The notes beneath the pieces are model-generated. The model saw nothing but the letters and a program-made list of their open reading frames with translations. It was not told where the DNA came from and did no database searches. Position numbers and translations under genes: made by a program. From Dermatophilaceae bacterium (GTDB lineage Bacteria > Actinomycetota > Actinomycetes > Actinomycetales > Dermatophilaceae): a DNA stretch of 34,019 nt. The DNA is taken from assembly GCA_014377705.1 (NCBI GenBank), contig JACMPC010000253.1, positions 1 to 34,019 of the forward strand, in the 5' to 3' direction. Shown piece after piece: positions 24,991-32,594 of the stretch (the stretch's first letter is position 1; the number at the start of each line of letters is the position of its first letter).

Positions 24991-26454
24991 CTAGCGGTTG
25001 GCCGGGCTCAGCTCGGCGTGATCGGCCGCGCTGAGCCCGGCCGGGTCGTCGGCGGTGGCGGTCTCGGCGGAGGTGTCGGCGGGTATGCCGTCGAAGCCGG
25101 GCTGCGTGCCGCGCAGGACCGCGGCCATGGCGGCGGCAACCAGGTAGAGCAGCGCGAACAGGATGACCAGGCCTTGTGCCCCGAGGCTGTCGTAGAGCAT
25201 CGCGACGAGCAGGGGGCCGGCGAACACGGCCGCGCCGATGCCGAGGTTGTACGAGCTCATGGCTGCGCCCGGCTGCTTGGGGGCCAGGGAGACGGCGATC
25301 GCCGAGAGAGGAACGAAGCCTGCCAGGCCGATGCCGAACACTGCCCCGACCAGCAGGGTGAGCCCGTAGGCGAACGGCCAGCCGTGGCTGATCGCGTACT
25401 CGGGCACGACATACAGGCCGAGCATCGAGATGGCGCAGACGACGGCCCCGCACCAGACCACGGTCCGGCTCCAGCCGATCCGGTCGCCCAGCTCGCCGAA
25501 GAAGAGGTTGAACGGGATGTTCACGGCGTAGATGACTGTCGTCAGGATCAGGAAGCGGCCGATGGACCAGTGGAAGTGCTCGGTGAACAGGACCGGGAAG
25601 AAGATGGCCATCCCGTAGGTAGGGATCGAGTTGATCATGCGGGTGAGCATGACCATCAGCACTTTGGGCCTGGTGACCAGCAGCTTGAGACCGAAGGTCA
25701 GCACCTGGAACACCTGCTCGGGGTTGTCCACCAGGGGCGCGCGCCCGGTCCGCTCCTTCACGCCCACCATCACGACGATGGCGCCGAGCAGGACAAGGCC
25801 CAGAGACACCCACAGGGTCTCGTACATCGACAGGTGGAAGACATCCAGGCTGGTGGTGGCGACCAGGGCGCCGAGGGTCGGCAGGCCGGAGGTGAAGGCG
25901 ACGTAGAACCAGCCGATGGCGCTGGCCATCCGTTTGGCGTCGGCCGTTGCGGTGATCCAGACCAGGAACCCGTAGGCGAAGAACGGGTAGCCGAAGCCGC
26001 GCAGACCGTAGGTCAGGAAGATGAGCGTGACGTTGCTCGTGGTCAGGGCGACTGCCAGGAAGGCCACGCCGAAGAACACCCAGATCCCGGCGCCGATCAT
26101 CATCACCTTGCGTGGGCCCCACAGGTCAGACAGGGCCGCGGAGAAGAATGCCGCGATGGCGACCGCGACGCCGTAGATGGTGACCAGGGTGCCGACCATC
26201 GGGATCGAGAACCCGTGGCCGGTGTGCAGGAACGGCGACAGGATGTTCGTCTCGACGCCGTCGCCGATCATGAACAGGGTGAGGCCGATGAAGCCCCAGA
26301 TCAGCGGTCGGGGCAGGCCCAGCCGGTCCAGGACCCCTGGCGCGGGGAGGCGCCCGGAATCTTTGGCCGGGCGGGGCACCGCTTGAGATGACACAGCTTG
26401 AGATGACACAGCTTGAGATGACACAGCTTGAGATGACACAGCTTGAGATGACAT
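24991..26454 (-). CDS. polyol permease (RbtT/DalT-like MFS transporter)
   Basis: 487 residues from the ATG at 26454, with 12 membrane helices. It resembles the ribitol/D-arabitol permeases of Klebsiella throughout: PLIWGFIGLTLFMIGDGVET, GPRKVMMIGAGIWVFFGVAF, YGLRGFGYPFFAYGFLVWI, the helix LTRMINSIPTYGMAIFFPVL, and GAAMSSYNLGIGAA. It should import a polyol by proton symport. The first 30 residues are SSQAV repeated five times plus a Pro-rich linker, giving a disordered cytoplasmic head. The ATG at 26454 is chosen over 26505 because AAGGAC lies at the right distance. It begins the permease-dehydrogenase operon from the promoter at 26496-26523. Confidence 0.92.
   Translation of the reverse strand: MSSQAVSSQAVSSQAVSSQAVSSQAVPRPAKDSGRLPAPGVLDRLGLPRPLIWGFIGLTLFMIGDGVETNILSPFLHTGHGFSIPMVGTLVTIYGVAVAIAAFFSAALSDLWGPRKVMMIGAGIWVFFGVAFLAVALTTSNVTLIFLTYGLRGFGYPFFAYGFLVWITATADAKRMASAIGWFYVAFTSGLPTLGALVATTSLDVFHLSMYETLWVSLGLVLLGAIVVMVGVKERTGRAPLVDNPEQVFQVLTFGLKLLVTRPKVLMVMLTRMINSIPTYGMAIFFPVLFTEHFHWSIGRFLILTTVIYAVNIPFNLFFGELGDRIGWSRTVVWCGAVVCAISMLGLYVVPEYAISHGWPFAYGLTLLVGAVFGIGLAGFVPLSAIAVSLAPKQPGAAMSSYNLGIGAAVFAGPLLVAMLYDSLGAQGLVILFALLYLVAAAMAAVLRGTQPGFDGIPADTSAETATADDPAGLSAADHAELSPANR
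26381..26454 (-). repeat. five 15-bp tandem repeats at the permease N-terminus
   Basis: Five copies of GCTTGAGATGACACA (plus strand) run from 26381, four exact and the last merging with the ATG. They encode SSQAV five times immediately after the initiator Met. Confidence 0.95.
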
Positions 26455-26495
26455 GTCGCGTCCTTGCGATAGTCCGTCAGATCGGGGTCGCCCTG

Positions 26496-26523
26496 AAACT
26501 AACACTAAATTTCACATTGTCAA
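26496..26523 (-). promoter_or_regulatory. promoter of the polyol permease-dehydrogenase operon
   Basis: On the minus strand TTGACA (26523-26518) and TAGTTT (26501-26496) are 16 bases apart, a near-consensus vegetative promoter. The -35 box lies inside the dyad operator at 26512-26546. Confidence 0.65.
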
Positions 26524-26546
26524 CATCCTACGTGTTGCTCTTGTGA
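26512..26546. promoter_or_regulatory. nested symmetrical operator between divergent promoters
   Basis: TCACA-N4-CAACA-N7-TGTTG-N4-TGTGA: both arm pairs (26512-16/26542-46 and 26521-25/26533-37) share the same centre at 26529. It covers the -35 elements of both the permease promoter and the regulator promoter, the expected place for repression by the adjacent DeoR-family protein. Confidence 0.65.
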
Positions 26547-26569
26547 GTTACGGACGCTTGAGATACCCT
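26541..26569 (+). promoter_or_regulatory. promoter of the DeoR regulator-xylulokinase operon
   Basis: TTGTGA (26541-26546) and TACCCT (26564-26569) are 17 bases apart on the plus strand. The predicted start site is about 26576-26577, at the GTG start codon, so the mRNA may be leaderless. Confidence 0.5.
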
Positions 26570-26576
26570 GGGCACT

Positions 26577-27416
26577 GTGAAATCTGACTTGTTCGATGAG
26601 AAATATGTCGCAAAGCTAGCGCTGGACGGGTTAACCGCCCCGGCGCGGCGCGGCGAGCTTGTGCGCTACGTCAGGGAACACAACATTGCCAAGGTGGACG
26701 AGCTGGCCGAGAGGTTCGCGGTGAGCGCCATGACCGTTCACCGCGACCTCGACGCCCTGACCCGTGAAGGGGTGCTCGAACGTATCAGGGGCGGGGCGCG
26801 TGCCATCCCCAGCGACTTCGCCGAGCGTGACGTCGGTCTGCGACGCAGCACCCTGTCGGCTCTGAAACAGGCACTGGCACAGGAGGCCTCGGCGTTAATC
26901 CAGGAGGGGGACATCGTCGCCTTTGACGACTCCACCACGGTGGGGGCGATTTACCCGTACATCGCGGCCCGGCGCCCCTCGGCAGTCATCACGCACTCCC
27001 TCGGGCTCCTGCACCGGCTCACCGAGAGTCATCCGGACTTCACCATCGTGGGCCTCGGTGGCCAGTACTACCCCGAGACCGACTCTTTCCTTGGCGCTGT
27101 CGTCGTGGACCAGATCAGCCGTGTCTCGGCGGACGTCGTCCTCGTCTCCACGACCTCGTTGAAGAACAACGCTCTGTTCCACCCAGATGCCGAGGCAGCA
27201 CGGACGAAGCGGGCGATGATCGGCATAGCCGACCGCAAGGTGCTTCTCGTCGACTCCACCAAGTTCGAGGTCAACGGCCTCTACCACGTGGTTGACCTCT
27301 CGGACTTCGACGACGTCGTTGTCGACGCCGGCCTGGCGGCCGGGAACCGCGCCCAGCTCGAGGAGCTCGACCTCACAGTCCACTACGTTGCCACTACCCA
27401 GTTCCCCTCCGCCTAG
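26577..27416 (+). CDS. DeoR-family transcriptional regulator of polyol catabolism
   Basis: 279 residues. The N-terminal DeoR winged helix-turn-helix is at about 22-80 (RRGELVRYVREHNIAKVDEL, AVSAMTVHRDLDAL, GVLERIRGGA). The C-terminal sugar-phosphate-sensing ISOCOT-type domain starts at about 90 (IQEGDIVAFDDSTTVGAIYP, VITHSLGLLHRL, GIADRKVLLVDSTKF). DeoR proteins usually repress until a phosphorylated sugar binds; here the phosphorylated product of the kinase, such as xylulose 5-phosphate, is a candidate effector (inference). The GTG start is supported by the position of the predicted promoter. The kinase gene follows 47 bases after its stop, and the permease-dehydrogenase operon diverges. Confidence 0.93.
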   Translation: MKSDLFDEKYVAKLALDGLTAPARRGELVRYVREHNIAKVDELAERFAVSAMTVHRDLDALTREGVLERIRGGARAIPSDFAERDVGLRRSTLSALKQALAQEASALIQEGDIVAFDDSTTVGAIYPYIAARRPSAVITHSLGLLHRLTESHPDFTIVGLGGQYYPETDSFLGAVVVDQISRVSADVVLVSTTSLKNNALFHPDAEAARTKRAMIGIADRKVLLVDSTKFEVNGLYHVVDLSDFDDVVVDAGLAAGNRAQLEELDLTVHYVATTQFPSA

Positions 27417-27463
27417 TCCCCTGTGCCCCAGTCCCCTCGTCCAGCACTCTCCAGGAGCCAACG

Positions 27464-28852
27464 ATGTCCCCTCAGCACGTGCTTGGAATTGACTCGTCCA
27501 CCCAGTCCTGCAAGTCCGTGCTGGTCGATGCGCAGACCGGGCAGATCCGCGATCTGCGTCGGGCTCCTCACCCCGAAGGCACCCAGGTCGACCCGGCGGC
27601 CTGGCTGCGGGCCCTGACCGAGTCGTGCGACGACCTCATGCCCCAGGTTGCGGCGGTTGCCGTGGCCGGGCAGCAACACGGCATGGTCGCACTCGACACC
27701 TCCGGCGAGGTCGTGCGCCCCGCCATGCTGTGGAATGACACATCCTCGGCCGGGCAGGCGCGCGACCTCATCCAGGAAATGGGCGGACCGCAGGCCTGCG
27801 CGGACGCGGTGGGCAGTGTCATGGTCGCCTCCCTGACCGCGTCCAAGCTGCGCTGGATGCGTGACAACGAGCCGGAGAACGCGGCCCGGACCAATCACGT
27901 CCTGCTCCCGCACGACTACCTGACCTGGCACCTCGGCGGGCGCAAGGAGATGACGACCGATCACGGTGACGCCTCCGGCACGGGGTACTACTCGACCTCC
28001 GAGCGTGCGTTCGTCCCCGAGCTTGCCGAACGGGCGCTCGGCCATGAGGTCGGGCTGCCCCGGGTGGCCGGTCCGAGCGAGATGGTCGGAGAGACCGTCC
28101 ACGGGGCCCCCATCGGCCCCGGCACCGGTGACAACATGGCGGCCGCGCTCGGGCTGGGACTGCGTCGCGGTGACGTGTGCGTGTCCATCGGCACCTCAGG
28201 GGTTGCCTCCGCGACGGTTGACCGCAGCGTCCATGACGGGGCCGGTCTGGTCACCGGGTTCGCCGATGCCACCGGCCACTTCCTTCCGCTCGCCTGCACC
28301 CTGAACGGCGCCCGGGTCCTCGAGCTCGGCGCCCGGCTGCTCGGTGTCGACCAAAACGAGCTGGCCCGGCTGGCGCTTTCTGCAGCGCCCGGCGCCAACG
28401 GCGTGTGCGTGCTGCCCTACCTGGACGGTGAGCGGACCCCGAACCGGCCTGACGCCAACGGCATGCTGCGCGGCCTGACCACAGCGACCTCCCGCGAGGA
28501 TTTCGCCCGCGGGATCGTCGAGGGTCTGCTCTGCTCGATGAAGGACGCTGTGCAGGCGCTCGAGACCGCGACAGGCGTCACCACAGGCCGCATCCTGCTT
28601 ATTGGTGGCGGCTCCAGGTCGGAGGCCATCCGGCGGATCGCCCCGCAGATCTTCGGTGTCGGCGTCGACGTCCCCGACGCCGGTGAGTACGTCGCGCTCG
28701 GCGCCGCGCGCCAGGCCGTGTGGACTCTCAGCGGTGAGGTCGACCCGCCCGAGTGGAAGGGCGCGTCCTTCACCACCTATGACGACGGCCCGCAGCCGCA
28801 CATCTTCGAGAGGTATGCCGAGCTCCGCGACCAGACCCAGGGCTGGGGCTGA
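27464..28852 (+). CDS. xylB: xylulokinase (FGGY family)
   Basis: 462-residue FGGY carbohydrate kinase. The N-terminal phosphate loop is LGIDSSTQSCKSVLVD (about 7-22). VAVAGQQHGMVALD (about 63-76) and MLWNDTSSAGQA (about 86-97) are xylulokinase-type substrate motifs. The catalytic base region is GTGDNMAAALGLGL. The C-terminal ATP-binding signature is RILLIGGGSRSEAIRRIAPQ (about 375-394). It phosphorylates D-xylulose to D-xylulose 5-phosphate, completing the pathway from D-arabitol. AGGAG precedes the ATG. It is co-transcribed with the DeoR regulator. Its last codons lie in the left arm of a strong hairpin. Confidence 0.92.
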   Translation: MSPQHVLGIDSSTQSCKSVLVDAQTGQIRDLRRAPHPEGTQVDPAAWLRALTESCDDLMPQVAAVAVAGQQHGMVALDTSGEVVRPAMLWNDTSSAGQARDLIQEMGGPQACADAVGSVMVASLTASKLRWMRDNEPENAARTNHVLLPHDYLTWHLGGRKEMTTDHGDASGTGYYSTSERAFVPELAERALGHEVGLPRVAGPSEMVGETVHGAPIGPGTGDNMAAALGLGLRRGDVCVSIGTSGVASATVDRSVHDGAGLVTGFADATGHFLPLACTLNGARVLELGARLLGVDQNELARLALSAAPGANGVCVLPYLDGERTPNRPDANGMLRGLTTATSREDFARGIVEGLLCSMKDAVQALETATGVTTGRILLIGGGSRSEAIRRIAPQIFGVGVDVPDAGEYVALGAARQAVWTLSGEVDPPEWKGASFTTYDDGPQPHIFERYAELRDQTQGWG

Positions 28853-28870
28853 CCGGACCAGCCCTGGGTC
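28834..28870. terminator. 13-bp perfect inverted repeat between convergent genes
   Basis: GACCCAGGGCTGG (28834-28846) pairs perfectly with CCAGCCCTGGGTC (28858-28870) around an 11-base loop that contains the xylB stop. It lies between the convergent kinase and phosphotransferase genes and can act in both directions. Confidence 0.8.
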
Positions 28871-28881
28871 CGACCAGCGCC

Positions 28882-29643
28882 TCATCTCAGGAGGGCTGCG
28901 GTCCAGTGCTCGACGTGCGCCTCGATGTATTCGGTGGCCGGGCCCCAGTGCTCGCCGTGGCCCTCGTCATACAGGCGGGCCCACGGCTGCTCCCCGGTGA
29001 GGGAGGCCGAGTGGAGAAGGTCATACATCCCGCGCGTGTGTGCGGCGATCAGGTCCGGGAACGCTTGTCGTTGTGGCTCGTCCAGGCCATAACCGTCGGC
29101 CAGGGCGCGCAGCCGGGGTCCGTCCAGGCCGGGGTCGCCGCCGGCACACAGGGGGACGAAGGTCGCCGCGGTGTAGGCAAGGTCCCAGAGCCGCGAACCC
29201 GGACCGGCGCCGTCCCAGTCGATGAACACCCACCTGTCTCCGTCACGGACGAGGTTCCACGGCGCGAGGTCGTGGTGGCAGATCAGCTCCTCGCGATCAG
29301 GGGCGATCACCACATTCCACTCCGGCCCCGGAGGTGGTTCGAAACTCTCGGCGGCATCGTGCAGCTCGTGGACGAGGGCGCCGAGCCGGCGCAGTTCGCC
29401 TGCCGCTAGTCGCGACCCGGAGTAGGCCAGCTCCCCGGGGATGTACTCCAGGACGTGCCGCCCGAGCTCGTCGCGCCCCAGTGAGCGGGGCGCACCCGAG
29501 AAGCCGACCCCGGCGAAGTGGTCAAGCAACGCCTCGACGGCTGCGGTGGAAGCAGTCGCCGGCTTGCGCACGGTCGAGCCGACCCGGACCACCACGTCCG
29601 CGACATTACCGCCCTCAAGGACATGTTCGGCGGATGAGCTCAT
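28882..29643 (-). CDS. APH-family aminoglycoside/choline-type phosphotransferase
   Basis: 253 residues from the ATG at 29643. The C-lobe catalytic motif is CHHDLAPWN (Asp125, Asn130) and the metal-binding motif is FIDWDGAGPG (Asp142). The helix RLWDLAYTAATFVPL follows. The N-lobe has the short beta strands DVVVRVGSTVRKP and FLEYIPG-like hinge VLEYIPGEL. The family phosphorylates hydroxyl groups of aminoglycosides, choline, homoserine or other small molecules; this member's substrate is unknown. It resembles the small actinobacterial 'trifolitoxin immunity-like' phosphotransferases. It converges with xylB and has no operon partner. Confidence 0.85.
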   Translation of the reverse strand: MSSSAEHVLEGGNVADVVVRVGSTVRKPATASTAAVEALLDHFAGVGFSGAPRSLGRDELGRHVLEYIPGELAYSGSRLAAGELRRLGALVHELHDAAESFEPPPGPEWNVVIAPDREELICHHDLAPWNLVRDGDRWVFIDWDGAGPGSRLWDLAYTAATFVPLCAGGDPGLDGPRLRALADGYGLDEPQRQAFPDLIAAHTRGMYDLLHSASLTGEQPWARLYDEGHGEHWGPATEYIEAHVEHWTAALLR

Positions 29644-29745
29644 AGGTCCATCGTTCCGGTCGTCCCGGTTGACCGCAATCCAGGCGCGGTCACGGGGGAG
29701 CGGTTGCTGGCCGTGCTGCGGGTCGAACATGGCTAGCGTCAAGGT

Positions 29746-29943
29746 GTGATCACAGCTCTCGCAGAGGTGAGCCTCGGCTCCGCCGATCCCGACGGGCTGA
29801 TGCGCTTCTACCAGCTGGTTCTGGGGGGCGACGTCAAGGTCTTGAGCTCGGATTTGGCGGTGTTGCCGTACCTGTCGGCGGATGAGTCCCAGCGACGCCC
29901 GCACCTCAGCATCCAGGCGTTACCGGGGGTCTGCGAGGAAGGA
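29746..29943 (+). pseudogene. truncated glyoxalase/VOC-like gene fragment
   Basis: GTG-initiated frame whose first 57 residues (ALAEVSLGSADPDGLMRFYQ, then LVLGGDVKVL and PHLSIQ) resemble the first beta-alpha-beta unit of a vicinal-oxygen-chelate protein. After about 29920 the frame becomes low-complexity and runs antisense into the diguanylate cyclase gene. The metal ligands and second module are missing. It is probably a remnant truncated by recombination at the cyclase's 3' end. It diverges from the phosphotransferase gene with about 100 bases between them. Confidence 0.4.
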
Positions 29944-29978
29944 ATCGGTGGCCGGCGAACCCGTGCCGGGCGCTCGCG

Positions 29979-31919
29979 TCAGGCATTGGGTATTTCAGGG
30001 TGGGTCGGGCCACCGGCCAAGGCGTGCATCGTGCCGTCGAAGACGTGCCAGCAGGCCCGCCCGGAGGCCTTGGCCCGGAACAGCGCCGAGTCTGCGTCGC
30101 GCAGCAGGCCGTCGGGGGTCGAGGTCGACGTCGACACGGCGATGCCGATGGAGGCGGTCGGCACGACCCGGTGGCCCTGCACCTGAAGGTCAGCGGCGAT
30201 CGAGGCGGACACCCGTTCGGCGCAGTGCAGGACGTCCGGCTCGTCGCGCACGTCCTGGATGACGATGACGAACTCATCCCCGCCGAAGCGTCCGACCCGG
30301 TCCCCGGGCCGCAACGCCGCCGCGATCCGTTCCGCCACGGCGCTCAGCACCTGATCGCCGGCTGCGTGACCCAGGGAGTCGTTGACGACTTTGAAGTTGT
30401 CCAGGTCCAGGAACAGTGCCGCCACAGAATGGCCCTGACGCGTCGCGGCACGCAGATCGGCTTCGAGGATGTCCAAGACCCAGGCCCGGTTGTGCAAGCC
30501 GGTCAGCGGGTCGTGAAAAGCCCGGTAGGCCAGGGCTTCTTGGGCCTCGTGCTCCGCGCTGATGTCCTCGGCCTGAACCATGAGCTTGCTCGCCTGGCCA
30601 TCCTCGTCGCGAAGGAGAACAGCAACCCGACGCACCCAGACCGTGGTGCCGTCGGCCCGAATCAGACGCATCTTCGCGACGCCCGAGTCCCGTGTTCCGG
30701 ATAGCACGCGGGAGTGCTCCTTGGCCTCAGTCTCAGCATCGTCGGGGTGGACCACATCCTGAAGCCGGTGTGCCAGGAACCACGTCTCGTCGTGGCCGAG
30801 CAGCTCGCACAACGAGCTGTTCACGACCTGGAAGCGGCCCCCCAGGTCGGCCAGGGCGATGCCGATGGGCGCGGACACCATCATGGTGTGGACCAGGTCC
30901 TGCGCCGCGGTCGGGGTCCGGACGTTCTCGGCCGCCCGCGCTTGTTCAGCCGCCCGGCGGCGCGCGACGCGCCAGGTCAGCAGGGTGAATGCCAGCACTA
31001 GCAGCAGCGCGACACCGAGGGTGATGAACAGGCCGCGATGGAAGTTGCGGGCGGGAGTCAAGGCGACCGCGGAGGGCAACGCGGCCGTGACCGTCCAGCC
31101 GAGGCCGGTCACGGGCCCGGCCGCCTGGAACCTTCCAGCTGTGACGGCGCTGCTGTTTTGCCCAGCCAGCGCCTGCCTGGTCGTCGCGTCAACCGGCACC
31201 TGGATCGCCTGCCCACGCTCGTCGACCCTCGGGGTACCGGTGAGCGGTTGTCCTTGCTGATCGGTCACGGTGATGGTGACACCGTCATCGGCGCGCGCGC
31301 CCTGACTCACCGCGCGGACCGAGTCGAGCTGCCACAACACCGCGAGGTACCCGACACGTCGGGAGCCGTCGAAGACGGGGGTGGCGACCGAGACGACCAG
31401 CGGATGCCCCTTCGCAAGCGTCCTGTAGGCCTGCGACACGTATGGCCTGCCTGTTCCGGAGACACCCTTGAACCAGTCCCGGAACGCGAAGTTGCGCCCG
31501 ATCAGCTCGGGTTGCGCGGGATAGAGCGCGACAAGGCGACCCTGGAGATCGGTCATGAACACCGACGGCGCGCTCTTGCTGCGCGCCAACGTCGACAGCT
31601 GATCCTGCACGCCGCGCAGGATGGCGGGTGAGGCAGTGGGCGTGCGGAGGCTGTCGATCACCGGGGTGTTCGTCGCAGTGGTCACCACTGTGGTCTTGAA
31701 GTCGTTGGCCTGATGCACCAGTGCCCGCGCCGCCGCGTCACGATTTGAACGCAAGCGTGCCTGTGCGTCGCTTTGGACAGTTCGGCTCACTCCGCTTGCT
31801 GCGAACACTCCGACACCGCACAGCAACACGACCGCCAGCAGAAGCGCACCCGCCGGAGCGGCAGCCGGAAGCCGAACCCATGAGCCTGGCGAGTGGCCCA
31901 CACGCACGCCGCTCTGCAT
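29979..31919 (-). CDS. membrane diguanylate cyclase (Cache-PAS-GGDEF)
   Basis: 646 residues from the ATG at 31919, preceded by GGAG. Residues about 15-42 form the first membrane helix. An extracytoplasmic dCache-like sensor follows (about 43-285, including VFMTDLQGRLVALYPAQPEL and RPYVSQAY). A second membrane helix (LFITLGVALLLVLAFTLLTW) leads to a PAS domain (about 330-450). The GGDEF domain has FHDPLTGLHNRAW at its start, metal Asp in LFLDLDNFK, an intact GGDEF at 546-550 and the inhibitory RxxD site RPGD at 537-540. It should make c-di-GMP in response to an external ligand with product feedback. There is no EAL domain. A longer frame up to 32189 exists but is not protein-like. Confidence 0.92.
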   Translation of the reverse strand: MQSGVRVGHSPGSWVRLPAAAPAGALLLAVVLLCGVGVFAASGVSRTVQSDAQARLRSNRDAAARALVHQANDFKTTVVTTATNTPVIDSLRTPTASPAILRGVQDQLSTLARSKSAPSVFMTDLQGRLVALYPAQPELIGRNFAFRDWFKGVSGTGRPYVSQAYRTLAKGHPLVVSVATPVFDGSRRVGYLAVLWQLDSVRAVSQGARADDGVTITVTDQQGQPLTGTPRVDERGQAIQVPVDATTRQALAGQNSSAVTAGRFQAAGPVTGLGWTVTAALPSAVALTPARNFHRGLFITLGVALLLVLAFTLLTWRVARRRAAEQARAAENVRTPTAAQDLVHTMMVSAPIGIALADLGGRFQVVNSSLCELLGHDETWFLAHRLQDVVHPDDAETEAKEHSRVLSGTRDSGVAKMRLIRADGTTVWVRRVAVLLRDEDGQASKLMVQAEDISAEHEAQEALAYRAFHDPLTGLHNRAWVLDILEADLRAATRQGHSVAALFLDLDNFKVVNDSLGHAAGDQVLSAVAERIAAALRPGDRVGRFGGDEFVIVIQDVRDEPDVLHCAERVSASIAADLQVQGHRVVPTASIGIAVSTSTSTPDGLLRDADSALFRAKASGRACWHVFDGTMHALAGGPTHPEIPNA

Positions 31920-32594
31920 AGCCGCCACTCCAGGCCCACCTTCCATGTCGCGAGCAGATCCCCAGATCGGGTGGTGTCGCTGACCGACCGGAGGCCCGAG
32001 AGAACCAAGGACTGAACGGAATACCCAATGACGGCTCGCATTCCCGAATCCCGACCAAGGCCCCACCCATCTCGCCGTCTCCGCTTCCCACTCTATGACG
32101 CCCGTGGCCGACACCTGGGTAAAATACGCAAAGACGCGGTGCCCGCGCGTGGGTTGCCGACATCCGCAGCCGCCGCCGCGGCAAGGCATCCCAAACGACG
32201 ATCGCCCCGCCGAGCGGTGCCCTTGGTGGGACTGCTGCTGGCGATCCCGGCTCTGGGATGGACGGGCTTCCGAAGCTCGGAATACTGTTCATCCTCGGGG
32301 CATGAGCGAATTCAACTCTAGCGGTGTCAAGATGTTGTATTTCTCTTCCAAGATCGCCATCAATGTGGTATTACCGTGTGTCGATAGCCATTTCGACCTG
32401 AATGAGCAGGTGCCTCTGCTCCTCCTCTATGTGGTAACCGATGTGGTACCAGGGCTGGCTCAGATCAGGGGCGTAGATCTCAGGTCAGTGCCTCTCTCGA
32501 TTGTCCAGCGAGGTCCCAATAAATTTATGGGCGAGAACGGTGCGTGAAAGTGTTCGAGGTCCTGATGGCCATGGGCGCCCGCCGAAAGCCCCTC
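31920..32594. other. intergenic region, AT-richer in its upper half
   Basis: 675 bases between the sortase stop and the cyclase start, both on the minus strand. The part at 32290-32550 is visibly lower in G+C than the rest of the window and contains three direct copies of ATGTGGTA (32363, 32429, 32441) and a TGGTACCA palindrome (32444-32451). A TTGACA-like hexamer is found on the minus strand at 32330-32325 without a good -10 box. No convincing gene is seen. Confidence 0.5.

Noticed and set aside
24985-26391. Long plus-strand open frame (468 codons) opposite the polyol permease
   Set aside because: His/Asp/Gln/Gly-rich mirror translation of a membrane protein gene.
26381-26454. Tandem repeats as a possible CRISPR array or iteron origin
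   Set aside because: The 15-bp units have no spacers, are in frame and encode SSQAV directly after the permease start codon.
32340-32460. Minus-strand translation with repeated Tyr-His-Ile and an EEEQRHLL helix, possibly an antitoxin remnant
   Set aside because: It has an internal stop, no start codon or ribosome binding site, and no family match; the repetition follows from the ATGTGGTA DNA repeats.
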